A program made the translations under genes and the position numbers. A DNA stretch of 64,000 bases from Demequina sp. NBRC 110057 (GTDB lineage Bacteria; Actinomycetota; Actinomycetes; Actinomycetales; Demequinaceae): the NCBI RefSeq assembly GCF_002090175.1, contig NZ_BBRN01000003.1:744001-808000 (forward strand), written 5' to 3'. The notes below the pieces were generated by a model. That model ran no database searches and was not told where the DNA came from. It was given only the letters and a program-made list of their open reading frames with translations. Below, one piece after another: positions 54,030 through 63,211 of this stretch. Numbering within the stretch: the first letter of the stretch is position 1; each line of letters starts with the position of its first letter.

Positions 54030-55472
54030 ATGGACACCTTCGATGTGATCGTGATCGGCGCAGGACCCGTGGGCGAGAACGCCGCCGACAGGGCGAAGCG
54101 GGGCGGCCTCAGCGTCGCCATCGTCGAGGCGGAGCTGGTGGGCGGCGAATGCTCGTACTGGGCCTGCATGCCGTCCAAGACCCTGCTGCGGCCGGGGGCG
54201 GCCCGCGCCGCCGCCGCGGGAGTGCCGGGCGTCCCCGACATCGGCCCGCTTGACCCGATCGCGATCCTGGCGTGGCGCGACAAGGTCACGGGAGAGGGAG
54301 ACGACTCCGGCCAGGAGGAGTGGCTCGACTCGGCGGGCATCACGCTCATCCGCGGCCACGGCCGCCTGGCCGGCGAGCGCACCGTCGAGGTCACGGCGGG
54401 CGAGCTCGCGCAGGGCGAGGCCTCGACGCGCACCCTTACCGCGACCCGCGCGGTCGTGGTCGCCACCGGCTCCGTCCCCGTCCTTCCCGACATCCCTGGC
54501 CTCGTCGACGCCGACCCCTGGACCTCTCGCGACGCCACCGCGGCGGACGCTGTCCCCGACTCGCTCGTGATCCTCGGCGGCGGAGTGGTGGGCTGCGAGA
54601 TGGCCATGGCCTACGCCGACCTCGGCGCGCGCGTCACCCTGATCGCGCGCGGCGGCCTGCTCGGCGCCGCGGAGCCCTTCGCCGGCGCGGCCGTCGCGGA
54701 CTCGCTGCGGGACCTCGGCGTCGAGGTCCTCACCGGAGCATCGGCCACGCGCGCCGCCCGCGACGGCGACGTCACCGTGACGGTGGCCGATGCCGCGGGC
54801 GCCGAGCGCGACATCGTCGCCTCCGAGATCCTGGTCGCCACCGGGCGCACCCCCCGCACGGGCGACGTGGGGCTCGACACCGTCGGCCTCGACCCCCGGG
54901 CCCCGCTCGCGATCGACGACTCGACCGCGGTGCTCGCCGCGAGCGCCGACGGCGACCCGTGGCTCTACGCCTGCGGGGACGTCACCGGACGCGTCGCCAC
55001 GACTCACCAGGGCAAGTACCAGGCACGCGTGTGCGGCGACGTCATCGCAGCGCGGGCCGCCGGCACCGAGGACGCCGACCACGAGTGGAGCCCCCTGCGC
55101 GCCACGGCCGACCACGGCGCCCAGACCCAGGCGGTGTTCACGCGCCCCCAGGTGGCGTGGGTGGGCCTCACCCGCGCGCAGGCCGACGCGGCAGGGCTGT
55201 CGGTCGACGAGGTGGGCGTGGACCTTGGCGCCGTCGGCGGCGCGAGCGTGACCCACCCGGACTACGCCGGCCGCATCCAGATCCTCGTGGACCGCGAGCG
55301 CCGCGTGATCGTGGGCGCCACCGTCGTGGGCCCCGAGGCGGGAGAGATGCTGCACGCCGCGACCATCGCCGTCGTGGGCGAGGTGACGATCGACCGCCTG
55401 TGGCACGCCGTCCCCGCCTTCCCCACCGTCAGCGAGGCCTGGCTGCGCCTGGGCGAGGCGTACGGCCTGTAG
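54030..55472 (+). CDS. FAD-dependent pyridine nucleotide-disulfide oxidoreductase
   Basis: A 480-residue member of the dihydrolipoamide dehydrogenase/mercuric reductase family. It has an N-terminal FAD site (VIVIGAGPVGENAA), the redox disulfide Cys41-Cys46 (GGECSYWACMPSK), an NAD(P) site (LVILGGGVVGCEMA), a second FAD motif (WLYACGDVTG) and the dimer-partner acid-base pair at WHAVPAFPTVSE near the C-terminus. It lacks the N- or C-terminal extra Cys of mercuric reductase, and no lipoyl enzyme is nearby, so the substrate is unknown. The CSYWAC spacing differs in sequence from canonical CLNVGC lipoamide dehydrogenases. Confidence 0.88.
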   Translation: MDTFDVIVIGAGPVGENAADRAKRGGLSVAIVEAELVGGECSYWACMPSKTLLRPGAARAAAAGVPGVPDIGPLDPIAILAWRDKVTGEGDDSGQEEWLDSAGITLIRGHGRLAGERTVEVTAGELAQGEASTRTLTATRAVVVATGSVPVLPDIPGLVDADPWTSRDATAADAVPDSLVILGGGVVGCEMAMAYADLGARVTLIARGGLLGAAEPFAGAAVADSLRDLGVEVLTGASATRAARDGDVTVTVADAAGAERDIVASEILVATGRTPRTGDVGLDTVGLDPRAPLAIDDSTAVLAASADGDPWLYACGDVTGRVATTHQGKYQARVCGDVIAARAAGTEDADHEWSPLRATADHGAQTQAVFTRPQVAWVGLTRAQADAAGLSVDEVGVDLGAVGGASVTHPDYAGRIQILVDRERRVIVGATVVGPEAGEMLHAATIAVVGEVTIDRLWHAVPAFPTVSEAWLRLGEAYGL

Positions 55473-55501
55473 AGGTGGCCGCCACCGCATCGGCGGCGCA
55501 T

Positions 55502-55507
55502 TAGCCT
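55502..55507 (+). promoter_or_regulatory. -10 box of a leaderless ABC exporter promoter
   Basis: TAGCCT ends 7 bases before ATG 55515, without a ribosome binding site. Confidence 0.45.
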
Positions 55508-55514
55508 CGTAGTC

Positions 55515-56369
55515 ATGTCCGATGCGGTGGTCCAGGTCAGCGGCCTGGTGAAGTCCTATGGCGGGGTGAGGGCGGTCGACGGGCTCGACCTCACGATCGA
55601 GCGCGGCGAGGTGTTCGCCCTGCTGGGCCCCAACGGCGCCGGCAAGTCGACCACGGTGGAGATCCTCGAGGGCTTCCGCACGCGCGACGCCGGGGACGTG
55701 AGCGTCCTGGGGGTCGACCCGGTCATGGCGACCCGCTCGTGGCGCGAGCGCGTGGGGCTGATGCTTCAGTCCACCTCCCCGCGGTCGGTGCTCACGGCGC
55801 GCGAGGCGCTCAGCCACGCCACCGCGCTTTACTCCGACCCGCGCGACGTCGACGAGACGCTCGCGGCCGTGGGGCTCACCGAGAAGTCGGACGCCAAGCC
55901 CCAGGAGCTGTCGGGCGGCCAGCGGCGCCGCCTTGATGTGGCCCTCGCGGTCATCGGCCGCCCGGAGCTGATCTTCCTCGACGAGCCGACCACGGGCTTC
56001 GACCCCGAGGCAAGGCGCCAGTTCTGGGGACTCATCCAGTCCCTCACCGCGGACGGCACCACCGTGCTGCTCACCACCCACTATCTCGACGAGGCCGACC
56101 ACCTTGCCGACCGCATCGGCATCCTGTCCGCCGGCCGCCTGGTGGCGCTCGACTCCCCCGCCGGGCTGCGCTCCCTCGCGAGCGGCGCCCGCGTGACGTG
56201 GACCGAGGACGGGACGGCTCGCACCGAGACCACTGCCGCGCCGACCGCTCTCCTGCGCGACCTCATCGCGCGCCACGACGGCGAGATCCCCGGGCTCGAG
56301 GTGGTCCACCCGAGCCTCGAGGACGTCTACCTCGACCTCATTGGGGCCGATGCAGGGGGCGCCGCGTGA
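55515..56369 (+). CDS. ABC transporter ATP-binding protein (DrrA-like)
   Basis: A 284-residue ATPase of an ABC-2 exporter. Walker A GPNGAGKST is at residues 38-46, the signature is LSGGQRRRLD (about 129), Walker B is LIFLDEPTTG, and the switch His is in TTHYLDEAD. The C-terminal 70 residues form a short extra domain like those of DrrA/NodI drug-export ATPases. It overlaps the permease gene by four bases (GTGA), so the pair forms one transporter. The substrate is unknown. Confidence 0.93.
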   Translation: MSDAVVQVSGLVKSYGGVRAVDGLDLTIERGEVFALLGPNGAGKSTTVEILEGFRTRDAGDVSVLGVDPVMATRSWRERVGLMLQSTSPRSVLTAREALSHATALYSDPRDVDETLAAVGLTEKSDAKPQELSGGQRRRLDVALAVIGRPELIFLDEPTTGFDPEARRQFWGLIQSLTADGTTVLLTTHYLDEADHLADRIGILSAGRLVALDSPAGLRSLASGARVTWTEDGTARTETTAAPTALLRDLIARHDGEIPGLEVVHPSLEDVYLDLIGADAGGAA

Positions 56370-57181
56370 CCGCCCGCACCGCCCCCTCGTGGTGGTCGAT
56401 GACGGCCGACAGGTTCGTGGTCGAGGTCAAGGAGTTCACCCGCTCGCGCGAGCAGATGATCTTCATCTTCTTCTTCCCGATGATCTTCCTGGCGCTGTTC
56501 GGGGCGATCTTCAACACCGACGACCTGTACGGCACCGGGGTCTCGTTCGGCCAGTACTTCCTGGCGGGCATGATCGCCTCCGGCATGCTCAACACCGGCT
56601 TCCAGTCGCTCGCCATCTCGATCTCGATCGACCGTTCCGAGGACGTGTTGAAGCGCATCCACGCGACGCCGCTGCCTCCCACCGCCTACTTCTTCGGCAA
56701 GATCCTCCAGGTGCTGGCAGTGTCGGTTGTCCAGGTCGCGCTGCTGATCGCGATGGGGGCGCTGCTGTTCGACGTGTCGCTTCCCGCGGACGCATGGCAC
56801 TGGTTCACCTTCGTGTGGGTGTTCGTGCTCGGGCTCGCCTGCTCCACCGCGTGGGGCATCGCCACGTCCTCGCTGCTGCGCAACGGCAAGGCGGCATCGG
56901 CCATCCTCACCCCGGTGGTGCTGGTGCTGCAGTTCACCTCCGGCGTGTTTTTCGTGTTCACCGAGCTGCCCACCTGGCTGCAGCACTTCGCCGAGGTGTT
57001 CCCGCTGAAGTGGCTCGCCCAGGGCATGCGCGCCGTGTTCCTGCCCGAGCAGTTCGCGGCGGCCGAGGCGGCGGGATCGTGGCAGCTGCCGCTGGTGGCG
57101 CTCATGCTCGCCGTGTGGCTGGTCGCGGGCCTGGTGATCTCCGCCCGCACGTTCCGCTGGCTGCGCCTCGACGACCGCTGA
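56366..57181 (+). CDS. ABC-2 type transporter permease (DrrB-like)
   Basis: A 271-residue inner-membrane permease with six predicted helices, starting with MIFIFFFPMIFLALFGAIF (about residue 30). It has the ABC-2 motif around PLKWLAQGMRAVFLP before the last helix. GTG 56366 overlaps the ATPase stop; the longer frame upstream is a shadow. With the ATPase it would form a homodimeric exporter for a drug, lipid or peptide. The secreted-protein gene follows 49 bases later. Confidence 0.92.
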   Translation: MTARTAPSWWSMTADRFVVEVKEFTRSREQMIFIFFFPMIFLALFGAIFNTDDLYGTGVSFGQYFLAGMIASGMLNTGFQSLAISISIDRSEDVLKRIHATPLPPTAYFFGKILQVLAVSVVQVALLIAMGALLFDVSLPADAWHWFTFVWVFVLGLACSTAWGIATSSLLRNGKAASAILTPVVLVLQFTSGVFFVFTELPTWLQHFAEVFPLKWLAQGMRAVFLPEQFAAAEAAGSWQLPLVALMLAVWLVAGLVISARTFRWLRLDDR

Positions 57182-57190
57182 TCCTCACGC

Positions 57191-57206
57191 CTGAGGAAGT
57201 CCTCAG
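57191..57206 (+). promoter_or_regulatory. Palindromic operator candidate before secreted-protein gene
   Basis: CTGAGGA-AG-TCCTCAG, 7-bp arms around 2 bases. It covers the position of the -35 of the predicted promoter (-10 CACAGT, 57218-57223, 7 bases before ATG 57231). There is no U-run, so it is read as a protein-binding site; the adjacent OmpR-type regulator is a candidate binder. Confidence 0.5.
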
Positions 57207-57230
57207 AGGCGGCGAGGCACAGTGGTGGCC

Positions 57231-58097
57231 ATGAACGCACCGAGCATCCGCACTGTTGCCGTCGCCGCGGGCTTCTGTGGTCTGTCCCTGATCGTCGCGG
57301 GCACCGCGACCGCCATGGCGGGCGGGTCCGACGCCGAGCCGATCGGCAGCAGCATCGAACTGACGCAGGCCGATGGCGCCACCCCGACTCCCACGCCCTC
57401 CCCGACGGGCGCCGCCCTCGTCCCCGGCCTGCCCATCGAGGTGGGCAGCGACCCGCTCCTCGAGTGCGACGAGGCCGGCACGTGCGGATCCGAGGAGGAC
57501 ACCGCGGCCGCCGAGAGCGACGCCGCCGATACCGGCACCGCTGACACTGGCGCGGTGGAGACCGCGGTCGTCGGCGAGGAGACCGCGGCTTCCGAACCCG
57601 CCGAGGCGACGGCCGATGCCGCCGGCACCGGGGACGACAAGGACAAGGCCGACGGGCTGGCGGGCATCGGCGCCCAGCTGGCGGACTGCGACCTTCCCGA
57701 CAAGCCGTCGCTCGGCGACGACGCCACGCGCGAGGAACGCCACGCCGCCTTCGCCGCCTGGAAGGACCAGCTGGTCGCGGCTGCGAAGGAATGCGGCGTC
57801 GACCTCTCCCCCGGACAGCTCGCCAACGGCAAGGGCTGCGACCGCCTGATGGACGGCTGGAAGGGCGCGCGCGAGCAGCGCGACGGAGCCCACCGCGACA
57901 GCACCGACAAGCGTGCCGATGCCGCGGCGGCCTCCCGCTCGGTCGAGGACGACCGCGACGGCGACGACGAGTGGGGCGAGGACCGGGGCTCCTGGGGCGA
58001 CCGGGACTCCGACGAGGGCCGCAGCCAGGACCGCGATGGGTGGGACGGCGGAGGCGACCGTGACCGCGACGGCGGGGCATGGGACGGACACCGCTGA
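57231..58097 (+). CDS. Secreted acidic protein with Asp/Arg/Gly/Trp-rich tail
   Basis: A protein of 288 residues of unknown family. Residues 1-28 form a signal peptide or anchor (VAVAAGFCGLSLIVAGTATAMAGG). The mature part is strongly acidic, with a Thr/Pro linker (PTPTPSPTG), an Asp/Ala/Glu-rich stretch, a compact region of about 80 residues with four Cys (about 150-225) and a low-complexity tail built on RDGD/GWD units. There is no lipobox. ATG 57231 is 7 bases after a -10 box; GTG 57222 is an alternative with a weak GAGG. Placement before a sensor kinase suggests it is regulated by, or an accessory of, that system. Confidence 0.65.
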   Translation: MNAPSIRTVAVAAGFCGLSLIVAGTATAMAGGSDAEPIGSSIELTQADGATPTPTPSPTGAALVPGLPIEVGSDPLLECDEAGTCGSEEDTAAAESDAADTGTADTGAVETAVVGEETAASEPAEATADAAGTGDDKDKADGLAGIGAQLADCDLPDKPSLGDDATREERHAAFAAWKDQLVAAAKECGVDLSPGQLANGKGCDRLMDGWKGAREQRDGAHRDSTDKRADAAAASRSVEDDRDGDDEWGEDRGSWGDRDSDEGRSQDRDGWDGGGDRDRDGGAWDGHR

Positions 58098-58107
58098 ACC
58101 CTCACAC

Positions 58108-58157
58108 GCTCACGCACGGACGGCCCCGGCACACGCCGGGGCCGTCCGTGCGTGAGC
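58108..58157 (+). terminator. 23-bp hairpin between secreted-protein and kinase genes
   Basis: A perfect 23-bp stem (58108-58130 with 58135-58157) and ACAC loop, starting 11 bases after the stop. There is no U-run on either side, so it would be an actinobacterial-type stem-only terminator or an mRNA stabiliser. Confidence 0.6.
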
Positions 58158-58183
58158 CTGCGTCGACCCCCGGGCGCGCTACC

Positions 58184-59644
58184 GTGAGCGGCAAGGCTCA
58201 GGAGGACATCATCGCGCGCATCATCGACAGGGCGGCCGCCGCCATGCAGCGCACCAGCGTGCGCTCGCGGTTGCTGATGTACCTGATCGCGCTCACCGCC
58301 GCCGCGCTGCTCATCGCGGGCCTCACCGCGTGGGCCATCGAACGCGGCCGCATCGACAGCCAGATCAACGACGACCTGGCGCTCAGGGCCCAGGCGTTCA
58401 CCGAGCTCGCGAACGACGTCGACCCCACCACAGGCGAGCCCTTCGCCTCGTCTCAGGCCCTCATGCGCGAGGCGATGCTGCGCGTGGTCGCGAGCCCCAC
58501 CACATCGGCCGTCGCTCACGTGGGCACGGTGGCCAGGTACGTGCCGTCGACCCCCACCCGCCTGCGGCTCGAGGACGACGAGGAGTTCCTCCAGGAGGCC
58601 GCCGACCATGCCTCGGAGACCGTCGTGGTCCGGTCGGTGACCACCGAGACCGCAGACTACCGCTACGCCGCGGTGCCGATCGTGGAGCCGGACGGCACCA
58701 CGGTGGGAGTCTTCACCCTGGGCACCGACCGCGGCGCCCAGCAGGCAAACCTCGCGGAAACCTTTCAGCTGTACGCGCTGGTCGCGCTGCTCGCGCTCGC
58801 GATGATCGGCGTGGTCGCGTGGAGCACCGTCGGCCGCACCCTGCAGCCCATCGCCACCCTTGAGGCCCGCACGCGCCGCATCTCCGAGCACGACCTCTCG
58901 CAGCGCATCCCCGTCGAGGGGCACGACGACCTGGCGCGGCTCACCAAGACCGTCAACGCGATGCTCGACCGCCTCGAGCGCGCCTTCGAGGACCAGCGCC
59001 GCCTGCTCGACGACGCCTCGCACGAGTTGCGCACGCCGCTGGCGATCATGCGCACCAACCTCGAGGTGCTGGAGCCTCGCGACCCCGAGGAGGTGGAGCG
59101 CTCGCAGGGCGAGCTTCTCGACGAGGTCTCGATGATGTCGCGCCTTGTCGACGACCTCGTGACGCTCGCGAAGTCCGACCGCCCCGAGTTCGTGCACCGC
59201 ACCGACACCGACCTCGGGGAGCTCACCGACTCGACCTACGCGAGGGCCAGCGCTCTTGCCGAGCGCGACTGGCACCTCGACGGCGTGGGCCAGGGAACGG
59301 TACTCGTCGACGCGCAGCGCATCACGCAGGCCTGGCTGCAGCTGGCGGCGAACGCCGTGAAGTTCTCCGAGCCGGGCTCGCGCATCCTGCTCGGCTCGAG
59401 CGTCTCCGCGACCCAGATCCGTCTGTGGGTGAGCGACGAGGGGATCGGCATCGCCCCCAGCAAGCACAAGGACATCGTCGAGCGCTTCACCCGGCTGGAC
59501 CCCGACGTCGAGGGATCGGGGCTCGGCCTCACCATCGTCGTCGCCATCGTGCGCGCGCACGGCGGCAGGCTCGACGTCTTCTCCGAGCCCGGCCGCGGCT
59601 CCACCTTCACCATGATCCTGCCGAGGAACGGAGCCCAGCCATGA
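58184..59644 (+). CDS. Sensor histidine kinase (HisKA type)
   Basis: A 486-residue membrane kinase. One helix near residues 32-52 and one near 195-213 enclose an extracytoplasmic sensor domain of about 140 residues. A HAMP linker follows (about 214-268), then HisKA with phospho-acceptor His280 (DASHELRTPLAIM) and the ATPase domain (NAVKF-type N box, DEGIGI, GSGLGLTIV). GTG 58184 is tentative; ATG 58244 is an alternative, and GGAGG at 58200 precedes no ATG or GTG. It overlaps the regulator gene by ATGA. Confidence 0.9.
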   Translation: MSGKAQEDIIARIIDRAAAAMQRTSVRSRLLMYLIALTAAALLIAGLTAWAIERGRIDSQINDDLALRAQAFTELANDVDPTTGEPFASSQALMREAMLRVVASPTTSAVAHVGTVARYVPSTPTRLRLEDDEEFLQEAADHASETVVVRSVTTETADYRYAAVPIVEPDGTTVGVFTLGTDRGAQQANLAETFQLYALVALLALAMIGVVAWSTVGRTLQPIATLEARTRRISEHDLSQRIPVEGHDDLARLTKTVNAMLDRLERAFEDQRRLLDDASHELRTPLAIMRTNLEVLEPRDPEEVERSQGELLDEVSMMSRLVDDLVTLAKSDRPEFVHRTDTDLGELTDSTYARASALAERDWHLDGVGQGTVLVDAQRITQAWLQLAANAVKFSEPGSRILLGSSVSATQIRLWVSDEGIGIAPSKHKDIVERFTRLDPDVEGSGLGLTIVVAIVRAHGGRLDVFSEPGRGSTFTMILPRNGAQP

Positions 59645-60303
59645 TCCGCCTGCTGCTCGTGGAGGACGAGGACAAGCTCGTCGCCTCCCTCATCAAGGGC
59701 CTCAGGACCGCCGACATCGAGGTGGAGGCAGTGCGCACCGGTCGCGAGGGGCTCGACCGCGCTGTCCACGGCGACCACGACATCATGCTTCTCGACATCG
59801 GCCTTCCCGACCAGGAGGGCTTCACGGTGCTGCGTCGCCTGCGCTCCTCCGGCTCGGACCTTCCCGTCATCATCCTCACCGCCCGCACGTCAGCGGAGGA
59901 CACCGTGCGAGGGCTCGAGCGCGGCGCCGACGACTACATGGCGAAGCCCTTCGTGTTCGACGAGCTCGTGGCCCGCATCCGCCTGCGCGCGCGCAAGCCC
60001 AGCGAGGACACGCCGCCGCCGGACGGCGTCATCGTCGTCGGCCGCTGCGAGCTCGACCCCATCGCGCGCCTGCTCACGTGTGACGGCGTGCAGATCCCCC
60101 TGAGCCCCCGCGAGTTCCAGCTGGCGCACCTCCTGATGACCCACGGCGGCGAGGTGGTCCCCCGCGCTGACGCCCTCGAGCACGTGTGGGGCTCGGCGGC
60201 GCGCGACAACGTGCTCGACGTCTACATCCGCTACCTGCGCTCCCACCTCGGCTCCGACGCGATCGAGACCATCCGCGGCATCGGCTACCGCTTCGTCGGC
60301 TAA
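59641..60303 (+). CDS. OmpR-family response regulator
   Basis: A 220-residue regulator. The receiver domain has the acidic pocket (VEDED), phospho-Asp52 (LLDIGLPD), Thr80 and Lys102 (DYMAKPF). The C-terminal winged helix (about 130-220) has LSPREFQLAHLLM and ends with VYIRYLRSHLG and IRGIGYRFV. It is coupled to the upstream kinase by ATGA, so they form a pair. The palindrome at 57191 is a possible target. Confidence 0.95.
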   Translation: MIRLLLVEDEDKLVASLIKGLRTADIEVEAVRTGREGLDRAVHGDHDIMLLDIGLPDQEGFTVLRRLRSSGSDLPVIILTARTSAEDTVRGLERGADDYMAKPFVFDELVARIRLRARKPSEDTPPPDGVIVVGRCELDPIARLLTCDGVQIPLSPREFQLAHLLMTHGGEVVPRADALEHVWGSAARDNVLDVYIRYLRSHLGSDAIETIRGIGYRFVG

Positions 60304-60313
60304 CGCACGCGCG

Positions 60314-60335
60314 GCATCGGCCCCGTGGCCGATGC
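60314..60335. repeat. Inverted GGCCGATGC pair forming a hairpin
   Basis: GCATCGGCC (60314-60322), CCGT loop, GGCCGATGC (60327-60335): a perfect 9-bp stem 11 bases after the OmpR-type regulator stop and 20 bases before the next -10 box. It may end the first two-component unit. Confidence 0.75.
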
Positions 60336-60354
60336 TCACCAGCGTCGCTGCGCC

Positions 60355-60360
60355 TACGCT
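60355..60360 (+). promoter_or_regulatory. -10 box of a leaderless kinase promoter
   Basis: TACGCT ends 6 bases before GTG 60367, with no ribosome binding site. Confidence 0.5.
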
Positions 60361-60366
60361 GGGCGC

Positions 60367-61641
60367 GTGGACGTGAGAGCACCGCGGTGGGTCGACGCCG
60401 CCATCGCGGCAGGGCTCATGGTGGTGTCTGTCGCCTGGACCCTCCAGCTCACGAGCGTCCCCATCGACAGCTACCGCGGCATGGACCCCCTCGGATGGTC
60501 CCTCATGGCAGCTCTCGTGGTGCCGCTGGTGTGGCGCCAGCGCTATCCGCGCGTGGTGATGTGGGTGACGTTCGCGTTCTGGATGGCGATGGCCGGCCTC
60601 GGCTACGAGCCGACACCGGCCATGCTCGGCCTGTTCCTCGCGGTCTACACCGTCGCGTCGCTTGCGCCGCGCACCACGGTGATCAAGCAGTGCGGGGTGC
60701 TGCTCGGCATCATGCTCGCGTGGACCGCGGTGGGCATCGTCACCATCGACTCCATCGGCGCCTACGCGCTGCTCATGGAGCCGCTCGGGATCGCCATCCC
60801 GCTGCTGCTCGGGCTCAACGACAGGCGTCGCCGCGAGCGCGTCTCGGAGCTCGAGGTGGCTCACGCGCGGCGCGAGCAGGCGGGCTACGAGGTGGCGGCC
60901 GATGCGGTGAGGGCCGAGCGCGCGCGCATCGCCCGCGAGCTTCACGACGTCGTGGCACACGAGATGACCGTCATGACCCTGCAGGCGGAGGGGGCGCGGC
61001 GCCGCGCCCGCGACGCGTCGCCGGAGCTCACCGAGGCGCTCGTCACGATCGCCGCCTCCGGCCGCAAGGGCCTCGAGGAGATGCAGCGCATGATCCGCGT
61101 GCTGCGCGCCTCCGAGCAGGAGGCGGCCGAGCGCGCCGTCGTGGACCGCGCCCTCGTGGGCGGCCACGGCGCCGAGCGCCCGCCGGTGCGGGACGAGCTG
61201 TCCCCCATGCCCTCGCTGGCGGCGCTTCCCGCCCTCGCCCGCCACGTGCGCGAGGCGGGACTGCCCGTGACTCTCGAGGTGTCGGGCTCCGCCCACGTTC
61301 CCGCCGGCGTCGAGGTGAGCGCCTACCGCATCATCCAGGAGGCCCTCACCAACGCCATGAAGCACGCGGGCCCCGGCGCGAGCGCCCAGGTCATCGTCAA
61401 TCGCACGGCCGATGCTGTGCGCATCTCGGTCGAGGACGACGGCCGCGGCGTGGGCTCCGAGGGCGCGAGGGTCAGCGGCGGCCACGGGCTCGCGGGCATG
61501 GCGGAGAGGGTGCAGGCGCTCGGCGGGGCACTCTCGCACGGCCCGCGCCGCGGCGGAGGATTCGAGGTGCACGCCGTGCTTCCCTCGGGAGACGACCAGG
61601 TGCGAGAGGCCGCTCAGGCGGCGGGAAGCGAGGACCGATGA
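60367..61641 (+). CDS. Sensor histidine kinase (HisKA_3, NarL-partner type)
   Basis: A 424-residue kinase with four to five N-terminal membrane helices (residues about 10-150) and little extracytoplasmic sequence, so it may sense within the membrane. HisKA_3 has phospho-acceptor His193 (IARELHDVVAHEMTVM), and the ATPase domain ends with EDDGRGV and GHGLAGMAERVQALGG. The GTG is chosen because of the -10 spacing; the longer frame covers the hairpin. It overlaps the LuxR-type regulator by ATGA. Confidence 0.93.
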   Translation: MDVRAPRWVDAAIAAGLMVVSVAWTLQLTSVPIDSYRGMDPLGWSLMAALVVPLVWRQRYPRVVMWVTFAFWMAMAGLGYEPTPAMLGLFLAVYTVASLAPRTTVIKQCGVLLGIMLAWTAVGIVTIDSIGAYALLMEPLGIAIPLLLGLNDRRRRERVSELEVAHARREQAGYEVAADAVRAERARIARELHDVVAHEMTVMTLQAEGARRRARDASPELTEALVTIAASGRKGLEEMQRMIRVLRASEQEAAERAVVDRALVGGHGAERPPVRDELSPMPSLAALPALARHVREAGLPVTLEVSGSAHVPAGVEVSAYRIIQEALTNAMKHAGPGASAQVIVNRTADAVRISVEDDGRGVGSEGARVSGGHGLAGMAERVQALGGALSHGPRRGGGFEVHAVLPSGDDQVREAAQAAGSEDR

Positions 61642-62297
61642 TCCGGGTGGCGCTGGTCGACGACCAGGCGATGGTGCGGGTGGGGCTACGCATGATCCTC
61701 GAGGCCGAGGACGACGTCGCCGTGGTGGCGGAGGCGTCCGACGGCGCCGAGGCCGCAGCGATGGCGCGCGAGCACACCCCCGACGTGGTGCTCATGGACA
61801 TCCGCATGCCAGGCATGGACGGCCTCGCGGCGACCTCGACGGTGCTCGAGGCGAACCCCGAGACGCGCGTGGTCATCCTCACCACCTTCGACGACGACGA
61901 GTACGTCTACGAGGCCCTCCGGGTGGGCGCCTCCGGCTTCCTCCTGAAGAGCGCCGACGGCGACACCCTCGTCAACGCTGTGCGCGTCGTCGCGGCCGGG
62001 GAGGCGCTGCTCGCGCCGCAGGTGACGCGCCGCGTCATCGAACGCTTCGCCCACACCGACCCCGCGGAGCACGTTCCCTCCCCCGAGGCGATTGGCGACC
62101 TGTCGGATCGCGAGGTGGAGGTGCTGAGGCTCATCGCCCGCGGCATGTCCAACCAGGAGATCGCGCAGGAACTGTGGGTGTCGTCCACCACCGTCAAGAC
62201 GCACGTGAGCCACATCCTCACCAAGCTCGGCGTGCGCGACCGTGTCCAGGCGGTCGTGGAGGCGTACGAGTCAGGCATCGTCGTCCCCCGCGGCTAG
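61638..62297 (+). CDS. LuxR/NarL-family response regulator
   Basis: A 219-residue regulator. The receiver domain has VDDQ, phospho-Asp54 (VLMDIRMPGMDG) and the Lys in GFLLKSADG. The C-terminal helix-turn-helix (about 150-210) is LSDREVEVLRLIARGMSNQEIA followed by VKTHVSHILTKLGVRDR. It is paired with the kinase by ATGA overlap. Kinase-regulator pairs of this type next to an ABC ATPase and FtsX permease usually respond to antimicrobial peptides or envelope stress and control the transporter. Confidence 0.95.
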   Translation: MIRVALVDDQAMVRVGLRMILEAEDDVAVVAEASDGAEAAAMAREHTPDVVLMDIRMPGMDGLAATSTVLEANPETRVVILTTFDDDEYVYEALRVGASGFLLKSADGDTLVNAVRVVAAGEALLAPQVTRRVIERFAHTDPAEHVPSPEAIGDLSDREVEVLRLIARGMSNQEIAQELWVSSTTVKTHVSHILTKLGVRDRVQAVVEAYESGIVVPRG

Positions 62298-62302
62298 CCA
62301 CC

Positions 62303-62328
62303 GCATCGGCCGCAGCCACGCATCGGCC
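62303..62328. repeat. Direct GCATCGGCC pair
   Basis: Two copies in the same orientation (62303-62311 and 62320-62328), 8 bases apart, just after the LuxR-type regulator stop. Confidence 0.7.
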
Positions 62329-62467
62329 CCACCCCCACGGGGTGAACCCTGAGAACGGGAGGGCCGAACCGTCCGTGTGGGGGATGGGACGCGCGCCCCG
62401 ATCCTTGGCAGACTGGGCGCGTCGACGCTGACGTCTGCTCCCCCTTTGCCGAACGAAAGGCACCACC

Positions 62468-63210
<743 letters not shown>

Positions 63211-63211
<1 letters not shown>

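Noticed and set aside
53979..56309. Minus-strand frame of 776 codons antisense to the oxidoreductase and ABC ATPase
   Set aside because: Low-complexity His/Arg/Gly product, no start signal, opposite well-supported genes.
58200..58210. GGAGGAC as ribosome binding site for a kinase start
   Set aside because: The codon at the right distance is ATC, a very rare initiator; GTG 58184 or ATG 58244 is more likely.
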